A stretch of 64,000 bases of DNA, from positions 1-64,000 of the forward strand of contig JAZKDP010000009.1 of NCBI GenBank assembly GCA_040387515.1, in the 5' to 3' direction. Shown here in pieces: positions 59,024 to 64,000 of this stretch (positions within the stretch are counted from its first letter, which is position 1; the number at the start of each line of letters is the position of its first letter). The notes below the pieces were generated by a model. It made no database searches and had not been told where the DNA came from. It saw only the letters and a program-made list of their open reading frames with translations. The translations under genes were made by a program, and so were the position numbers. The stretch is from Methylotenera_A sp040387515 (GTDB lineage Bacteria > Pseudomonadota > Gammaproteobacteria > Burkholderiales > Methylophilaceae).

Positions 59024-59077
59024 CCGCTAATTAATGTTGATTTAAAAGTATGTATTTAAATCAACATTAATTAGCGG
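59024..59077. repeat. 23-bp perfect inverted repeat
   Basis: Left arm 59024-59046 begins CCGCTAATTAATG; right arm 59055-59077 is its exact complement, ending CATTAATTAGCGG; the loop is 8 bases. It lies in the 96-bp gap between two convergent genes. No T-tract, so it is either an unusual bidirectional terminator or a mobile palindrome. Confidence 0.85.
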
Positions 59078-59110
59078 TGTTATAGAAAAGTGATGGTATT
59101 TAAAAAGACG

Positions 59111-59545
59111 TTAATTTGCCTCTTTAATTGGCAAAACTACATCTTGATGCGTGACTTTTCCCGTTTTATCTTTGAATGACAATGTAAACGTCGCTTGTTC
59201 TCCTGCTTTAAGCGGTTTCTTTAAATCAAATAACATCAAATGAAATCCGCCTGGAGCTAGTTTTTCTGGCTTACCTGCTTGCAGTGGCAATGTTTCCAGC
59301 GCGCGCATCTTCATCACACCATTTGTTACGCTCATACTATGAATTTCAACGGAGCCAGCGGCAGGACTTTCCACATGAAATAAGTTGCTGTCTTGCGGGC
59401 TTTTCAGTGTCATGTAGGCTGCTCCAACGCTTTGTCCAGGTGTATTGGCTCGGACCCAAGCGTCACTGATAATGACGTCGGCTTGAGCATTAGCTGCCAT
59501 CAAAAAGAATATGCAGCCGATTGTTTTAAATAGTTTTTTCATCAT
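59111..59545 (-). CDS. PCu(A)C-type periplasmic copper chaperone
   Basis: 144 residues with a signal peptide (about 1-22, ending NAQA). The mature domain has DAWVRANTPGQSVGAAYMTL and the copper ligands of the family: EIHSM and VMKM in the first half, and GGFHLMLFDLKKPL in the second. It delivers Cu(I) to periplasmic targets, typically the CuA site of cytochrome oxidase. No cox or sco gene is near. Strand and spacing suggest an independent gene. Confidence 0.92.
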   Translation of the reverse strand: MMKKLFKTIGCIFFLMAANAQADVIISDAWVRANTPGQSVGAAYMTLKSPQDSNLFHVESPAAGSVEIHSMSVTNGVMKMRALETLPLQAGKPEKLAPGGFHLMLFDLKKPLKAGEQATFTLSFKDKTGKVTHQDVVLPIKEAN

Positions 59546-59666
59546 CTTTACCTATGGTTTGTTTATGTAAATTTGAGTACTGCAGAATTGAAAGCTAACA
59601 ACTATGACAAGCAGTTAAAGTGATAAATCCAAATGAAAAGGAATGACATGCTTAGTAACTACATAA

Positions 59667-59855
59667 TTAGTTGGGCTCGTCTTCAGGTTCTGGAGGTAAG
59701 TTATCAGGGATTTTGTAATTTTCATTCGCCCAATCACCTAAATCAATCATCTTGCATCGCTCTGAGCAAAAAGGTCGGAATTTATTGTTGAGACTATATT
59801 CGCTAAGTTTTTTACAATTTGGACAGGCAACTAAACGGGTTTTTACATCAGACAT
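59667..59855 (-). CDS. yacG: DNA gyrase inhibitor YacG (zinc-finger protein)
   Basis: 62 residues. Zinc ligands: ACPNCKK and PFCSERCKMIDLGDW, the signature of YacG, which binds GyrB and inhibits DNA binding. An acidic Pro/Glu-rich tail (NLPPEPEDEPN) is typical. Last gene of the pilD-coaE-zapD-yacG run, 63 bp after zapD. Confidence 0.93.
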   Translation of the reverse strand: MSDVKTRLVACPNCKKLSEYSLNNKFRPFCSERCKMIDLGDWANENYKIPDNLPPEPEDEPN

Positions 59856-59918
59856 TTCAAGCTAACTTTTAAAATTGATATCGGAATCGATATTAAGCGT
59901 TAAAGATTATATCAAAAC

Positions 59919-60677
59919 CTAGAGATTACATAGAGTCATCGTGAAATCGATGGCGTGGTCGCATTGCCTAGGTTTTTGCACAAAATCTAAACCGTTAAAA
60001 CGCACGTTAATGGCGTATTTGTTGGCGCTCACTTCAGGAAAGCAGGGGCAATCATCATCCACTTGAATAATTAGCATTTGTGCTGGTTTAGCGCCGCCTA
60101 GCATTTGCTGGAAAAAGCCATGATCCGCATGATGGATAGAAGCTGTACCGCTACCGCGCAATATATGCAGTATGGTTTTAATGGCATCGTACATGGGCAT
60201 TAATTTGGTCAGCCAGCCATCAAAATCTTGTTTGCGCTTTGTGCTTTCAAGATTTAACCAGTGATGATACGACGGTAAATCAAATTGACATACGCCGCCA
60301 GGGATGTTCACGCGCTGCTTAATGCTCATCAGCCATTCATTTTCACGTAAATGTTGGCCTAGTTTTAGGCTGTCGCTACGTAACGTGGTGGAGCATGCGC
60401 CAATTTGTTTGAGTATTTTATCTAACACCGCTTCAGCAATGACAGGATTGCCACGTAGATTTTGCATGGCCAACCTTTGGCGGTCTAACTCCTGCACTAA
60501 ATCCATTTTAAGATCAGCGCGATCGATAATGTCCAACATTTGTAACAGGGAAATGAGCGCGCTATGGTGGTTGTGCTGATGACCAGCATCCACGTTGAGC
60601 AAGACTTTTGAGAAGAGATCTTCTAATCTCAAAAGTGTGCGTATACGTTCATTAAAAGGAAATTCGTAGCTAGACAT
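59919..60677 (-). CDS. zapD: Cell division protein ZapD
   Basis: Crosslinks FtsZ filaments at the division ring. 252 residues, as in other proteobacteria. Visible: YEFPFNERIRTLLRLEDLF at the start, the helical bundle with LVQELDRQRLAMQNLRGNP, and the C-terminal beta domain with LIIQVDDDCPCFPEVSANKY. It sits between coaE and yacG, the conserved gene order, which strengthens the assignment. Confidence 0.95.
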   Translation of the reverse strand: MSSYEFPFNERIRTLLRLEDLFSKVLLNVDAGHQHNHHSALISLLQMLDIIDRADLKMDLVQELDRQRLAMQNLRGNPVIAEAVLDKILKQIGACSTTLRSDSLKLGQHLRENEWLMSIKQRVNIPGGVCQFDLPSYHHWLNLESTKRKQDFDGWLTKLMPMYDAIKTILHILRGSGTASIHHADHGFFQQMLGGAKPAQMLIIQVDDDCPCFPEVSANKYAINVRFNGLDFVQKPRQCDHAIDFTMTLCNL

Positions 60678-60725
60678 CGTAGCGTATATAAAGTCTGCTT
60701 ACTTATAATAGTAAATTGAGGTGAA

Positions 60726-61343
60726 TTATGAGATTGTTTTGCTAAGTATGCAAGTATTAATGTATTTTTCATGAATCAGAATTATTTTTTCGCGCAATTT
60801 ATCAACATTTTCGTTATTTTCAATCACGTCATTCGCTAATTTAATACGTTGTTTTCGCGATGTTTGCGCTTTGATAATTTGCATGATTTGTGATTCAGGC
60901 AAGTTGCTGCGTTTTTTGACCCGCGCAATCTGTATTTGTTCATCACAATCGATGACTAGGATGCGATTAATATGGGGTGAGTAACGTGGACTCTCAAATA
61001 GAAGCGGTATCACTAAAATTTGATACGGTGCATTTGTATTTTGCTGCAATTGCGTGATGGCCTCATCATAAATAACTGGGTGTAAAATGGCATTCAATTT
61101 TGCTAACGCGTTTTGATCGGAAAAAATCAAATCTCGCATGGCTGAACGGTTCAGCGCACCATCTGGCGTAATGTATTGATTGCCAAAATTAGCCGCCAGA
61201 ACGTTAATTAATGGCTGGTTTGCCGAAGTTAATTGATGCGAAATCGCATCTACATCGGTAATTGGCACACCGAGTTCTGCAAATATTTTTGCGGCTTCTG
61301 ATTTCCCACTACCAATTCCACCTGTTAACGCTACAACAAACAT
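60726..61343 (-). CDS. coaE: Dephospho-CoA kinase
   Basis: Last step of coenzyme A synthesis, phosphorylating the 3'-hydroxyl of dephospho-CoA. 205 residues. P-loop GGIGSGKSEAAKIF at the N-terminus, the substrate-binding TDVDAISHQL with its conserved Asp, LIFSDQNALAKLNAILHPVI, IPLLFESPRY, and the lid Arg region VKKRSNLPESQIMQII. It lies 14 bp after pilD and 48 bp before zapD. Confidence 0.96.
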   Translation of the reverse strand: MFVVALTGGIGSGKSEAAKIFAELGVPITDVDAISHQLTSANQPLINVLAANFGNQYITPDGALNRSAMRDLIFSDQNALAKLNAILHPVIYDEAITQLQQNTNAPYQILVIPLLFESPRYSPHINRILVIDCDEQIQIARVKKRSNLPESQIMQIIKAQTSRKQRIKLANDVIENNENVDKLREKIILIHEKYINTCILSKTIS

Positions 61344-61357
61344 TATTTAGCCAATAT

Positions 61358-62260
61358 TCAATGTGGCAGATAAAAGCTGGCTAACTGCTGCCCTAAAAAT
61401 AGTGCCGCAATGCCGCCAAGTGCTAAAAATGGACCGAAGGGGATGGCGGTATTGCGACCTTTTCCTTTGAATAAAATGAGTCCAATGCCAATCAGTGCCC
61501 CTGCTACCGAGCTTAATAGAATGACTGCAGGCAATATTTGCCAGCCAAACCAAGCGCCAATTGCGGCGAGCAATTTAAAATCGCCGTATCCCATTCCTTC
61601 TTTGCCTGTGACGAGTTTAAATAACCAAAAAACAAGCCATAAAATCATATAACCAGCCATTGCACCAATAACGGCTGATTGTAAATCGGTAAATCCAGTA
61701 TTTAAATTAAATAAAAGCCCTAGCCAAAGTAGAGGCAGGACGATGTCATCTGGCAACAAAAAAGTGTCTAGATCGATAAATGTTAAGGCGATGAGCGCAA
61801 AGACAAAAGCAAATATAAAAAGCGTTGCCTCATTGTAGCCATAAACATACGCGGCTGTGCCAATTAGAGCGCCAGTTAACGCTTCTATTAAAGGGTAGCG
61901 CATGCTGATTTTAGTTTTGCAGCCTTTGCATTTTCCGCCCAATATTAGGTAGCTCACTATGGGAATATTTTCTAGGGCACTAATCTTATGCCCACATTTG
62001 GGGCAGGCAGAGCGCGGCGTGACGATGTTATATTTTGGTGATTGAGGTGATACGTTTAATTCAGCTTCGTTTAAATTTTCTGCTAAGGCTTGCCGTTGCA
62101 GAAAATACGCTTCTTCTGCATTCTCCATCATGATGGGTAGGCGGTGAATCACTACGTTTAAAAAACTGCCGATCATCAGGCCAAATATAACCGAAAGGGT
62201 CACAAAAACAGTGGGTTCGGTATGGAGTAAATCAGACAATGGCATTAAAAAATCAAACAT
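61358..62260 (-). CDS. pilD: Prepilin peptidase / N-methyltransferase (PilD)
   Basis: Bifunctional inner-membrane enzyme that cleaves and N-methylates type IV prepilins and type II pseudopilins. 300 residues with about eight membrane helices. Seen: the N-terminal zinc-like CPKCGHKI / CKGCKTKI pair, the first catalytic Asp in TFIDLDTFLLPDDI and the second in GMGYGDFKLLAAIGAW (GxGDxK). No pilus or secretion genes are in the window, so its substrates lie elsewhere. Confidence 0.96.
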   Translation of the reverse strand: MFDFLMPLSDLLHTEPTVFVTLSVIFGLMIGSFLNVVIHRLPIMMENAEEAYFLQRQALAENLNEAELNVSPQSPKYNIVTPRSACPKCGHKISALENIPIVSYLILGGKCKGCKTKISMRYPLIEALTGALIGTAAYVYGYNEATLFIFAFVFALIALTFIDLDTFLLPDDIVLPLLWLGLLFNLNTGFTDLQSAVIGAMAGYMILWLVFWLFKLVTGKEGMGYGDFKLLAAIGAWFGWQILPAVILLSSVAGALIGIGLILFKGKGRNTAIPFGPFLALGGIAALFLGQQLASFYLPH

Positions 62261-62482
62261 ACTTACCCCAAGAGCCCTTAAAAGTTGATGTAAACTAACA
62301 CAATCATCGCATCGTTAAAGAAACTGTGCAACTTTGCCTAAACTGTGGCGTTAATATTGCTTGAAGTATTTATAAAGAATATTAAGGTTAATGCAATTCA
62401 ATCCTGAATGTAGGCGACTTGAATTTGAGTTAATTGACACCATTTAATGTTGGAATGATGATGTAAGTGTTTAGGAAATAAT

Positions 62483-62890
62483 ATGACCAATCAAAAAGAA
62501 TCACAATTAAATATTAAAGAACTCGTTGAGTTAAATGGCATTAACCATCCCGCTTGGGATGAACCGATTATTTGCCGCGTAGAAGTAGACTTGCCAGGCT
62601 GGTTAAAGCAACTAACGGGCGGCAAACAATGGGAAGTGTACGGCGAAGATGAGGAGGAAACATGCATTAGTTTTGCGTTACGCGAATTGCATGACCATGC
62701 ATCTGCTCGTGCAAAAGACAAAGTCAACGCAGCTAAATTGGCGGAAGTGACGCTATATCACAACGGTTATGCGGTGGTAGATGTGGATGGAAAAGCCTTG
62801 TTTGATGGCACACTAACTAACGGTACCAGTGATTGTGCGCATTTAAGCTATTTTCATGCGGAAAGTGGCGAGCCGATTACGTTGAATTGA
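62483..62890 (+). CDS. Conserved hypothetical protein
   Basis: 135 residues, soluble, no signal or membrane segment. Notable segments are IICRVEVDLPGWLKQLTGGK and CISFALRELHDHASARAKDK, then VTLYHNGYAVVDVDGKALF. I cannot name a family. It is convergent with ispB and divergent from pilD. An AGG at 62471-62473 eight bases upstream of the ATG is a weak ribosome-binding site. The upstream 222 bp show no other open frame and no clear palindrome. Confidence 0.6.
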   Translation: MTNQKESQLNIKELVELNGINHPAWDEPIICRVEVDLPGWLKQLTGGKQWEVYGEDEEETCISFALRELHDHASARAKDKVNAAKLAEVTLYHNGYAVVDVDGKALFDGTLTNGTSDCAHLSYFHAESGEPITLN

Positions 62891-62928
62891 TTTTATAATC
62901 GATAGCTGACGTTTAAGCTTGATTGCGT

Positions 62929-63909
62929 TTAATAAGACCGTTCAACCGCAAAAGCCGCTAAATCTATTAACGCCTTTTTGTAAATAGAATCTGGTAGATG
63001 CGCAATTGCCGCACAGCCTTCTTCCGATTCTGATTTAGCTAAATTTAATACATACTCGCTGGCGTTAGTGGTTTTTACCGCGGCAAGTACCGCATCCAAA
63101 TTTTCTAGGCCGCCCAGTTGTATGGCTTTGCGCACAATGGCGGCATTTTCTGGTGTACTTTTGTGCATAGCGTACAGTAAAGGTAATGTCGGCTTGCCTT
63201 CACTTAAGTCATCGCCTAAATTTTTGCCAATTTTTGCCACGTCACCGCTTAAGTCCAGCACGTCATCGACCAACTGAAAAGCCGTGCCAAGTTTCATACC
63301 ATAAAGCGCAAGTGCATCTTCATCTTCACGGCTGGCGTTATTGATTACCGCGCCTAGGCGCATGGCGGCTTCAAATAATTTTGCCGTTTTGTAATGAATC
63401 ACTTTTATATATTGCTGTTCGGTAATCTCTGCATTGTGAATGTTCAGCAATTGCAGCACTTCACCCTCGGCAATCACATTAGTCGCCTGAGATAGAATGT
63501 CCATCACACGCATGTTTTTTAATTGCACCATCATTTGGAATGCGCGTGAATATAGAAAGTCGCCTACTAATACACTCGCTGCATTGCCAAAAAGATGATT
63601 TGCGGTGCTTTTGCCGCGACGCATGGCTGATTCATCCACCACATCATCGTGCAGTAATGTAGCAGTGTGAATAAACTCTACGATAGCAGCAAGCTCATGG
63701 TGGTGTGATTGGATGGAGCCGAAAATGCCAGCAGATAGCAGCACTAGTGAAGGTCGCAATCGTTTGCCGCCACCATTGATAATGTGTTCGCCAATGGTGT
63801 TAATCAGGCTAACTTCAGAATAAAGTGAGTTGCGAATAACAGTGTCGACCGCTTGCATGTCAAGCGAGATTGAAGATTGAATAGGGTTTAAAGCCACACG
63901 ATGCGCCAA
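62929..63909 (-). CDS. ispB: Octaprenyl diphosphate synthase (trans-polyprenyl transferase)
   Basis: Makes the isoprenoid tail of ubiquinone from farnesyl or geranylgeranyl diphosphate and IPP. 326 residues. First Asp-rich motif in LLHDDVVDESAMRRG, second in FQLVDDVLDLSGD; LRPSLVLLS and the chain-length region FIHTATLLHDD fit the long-chain enzymes. Start is uncertain: TTG at 63909 gives MAHRVALNP, while GTG at 63897 gives a length closer to relatives. Neither has a clear Shine-Dalgarno. Confidence 0.95.
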   Translation of the reverse strand: MAHRVALNPIQSSISLDMQAVDTVIRNSLYSEVSLINTIGEHIINGGGKRLRPSLVLLSAGIFGSIQSHHHELAAIVEFIHTATLLHDDVVDESAMRRGKSTANHLFGNAASVLVGDFLYSRAFQMMVQLKNMRVMDILSQATNVIAEGEVLQLLNIHNAEITEQQYIKVIHYKTAKLFEAAMRLGAVINNASREDEDALALYGMKLGTAFQLVDDVLDLSGDVAKIGKNLGDDLSEGKPTLPLLYAMHKSTPENAAIVRKAIQLGGLENLDAVLAAVKTTNASEYVLNLAKSESEEGCAAIAHLPDSIYKKALIDLAAFAVERSY

Positions 63910-63934
63910 TAATAAAAAGCTAATATAATTGCTA

Positions 63935-64000
63935 TTATTTTAACACAGGCAATCGCGGTCCATATTCAAGACTTTCAATGAATTCATCATCACGAATAAT
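63935..64000 (-). CDS. Possible C-terminal end of an unknown gene (window-edge partial)
   Basis: On the minus strand a frame enters from the edge and ends at TAA (63937-63935), 25 bp before ispB; its last residues read EFIESLEYGPRLPVLK. Twenty-one codons are too few to identify the gene. It may equally be a chance open frame. Confidence 0.3.
   Translation of the reverse strand: MIRDDEFIESLEYGPRLPVLK

Noticed and set aside
1..64000. tRNA, rRNA or insertion-sequence features
   Set aside because: I looked in the gene-free stretches for T-arm-like sequences, transposase frames and terminal inverted repeats with target duplications, and found none I could support.

Overview
The window is a chromosomal stretch of a Gram-negative bacterium, most likely a betaproteobacterium of the Methylophilaceae type (Methylotenera/Methylophilus-like). 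This is inferred from gene content and gene order, not from a search: gap-pgk-pyk next to purC, DUF721-M23-secA, pilD-coaE-zapD-yacG, ribH-nusB, an OFA-family transporter next to phoBR, and a Nudix-ThiE fusion. The sequence is moderately AT-rich by eye. I see no rRNA, tRNA, CRISPR array, transposase or prophage gene. The first and last genes run off the edges of the window.

Layout. 0-5.5 kb: lower glycolysis (gap partial, pgk, pyk), purC and two small membrane-protein genes. 5.6-8.4 kb: a soluble pyrophosphatase convergent with a proton-pumping pyrophosphatase, sharing one terminator. 8.7-13.4 kb: DUF721/DciA-like protein, M23 peptidase, secA, DUF1289. 13.5-20.1 kb: a tightly packed four-gene efflux operon (TetR/CecR-like regulator, outer-membrane factor, adaptor, RND pump) with a promoter/operator palindrome at its head. 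20.2-23.3 kb: an ECF sigma factor, a zinc-binding anti-sigma factor and an HvfA/HvfB/HvfC-type RiPP locus, the most interesting system here. 23.4-26.4 kb: DUF1841, FIST-domain protein, nth and an RnfB-like ferredoxin. 26.7-29.8 kb: dapA, bamC-like lipoprotein, metallo-beta-lactamase-fold hydrolase. 29.9-33 kb: small Ala/Pro/Glu lipoprotein, orphan secretin-domain protein, DUF7931-like protein, JmjC-type ribosomal oxygenase. 33.1-37.4 kb: a lone molybdopterin oxidoreductase, a one-TM hypothetical, a large nested palindromic element, an OmpA-like lipoprotein and a small hypothetical. 37.4-42.3 kb: lipoprotein, phoR, phoB (with a Pho box upstream) and a divergent OFA transporter. 42.3-48.7 kb: ribH-nusB, then a signalling cluster of Ser/Thr kinase, PP2C phosphatase, double-FHA protein and GAF-HD-GYP phosphodiesterase. 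48.7-53 kb: lpxH, two cyclophilins, an L,D-transpeptidase and a TPR protein that share a C-terminal domain. 53.1-59 kb: cysS, an AT-rich acyltransferase, argJ, a DUF815 ATPase and Nudix-ThiE. 59.1-64 kb: PCu(A)C copper chaperone, yacG-zapD-coaE-pilD, a hypothetical and ispB.

How it fits together. Most of the window is housekeeping. Three units look like regulated accessory modules. One is the sigma/anti-sigma/Hvf locus, expected by analogy to make and modify a secreted Cys-rich, metal-binding peptide; a periplasmic copper chaperone lies elsewhere in the window. The second is the self-regulated efflux operon. The third is the phosphorylation/FHA/HD-GYP cluster, where a reversible phospho-switch and cyclic-di-GMP turnover appear wired together. 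Several perfect palindromes and short tandem repeats between genes are not explained by coding content and are listed as separate findings.
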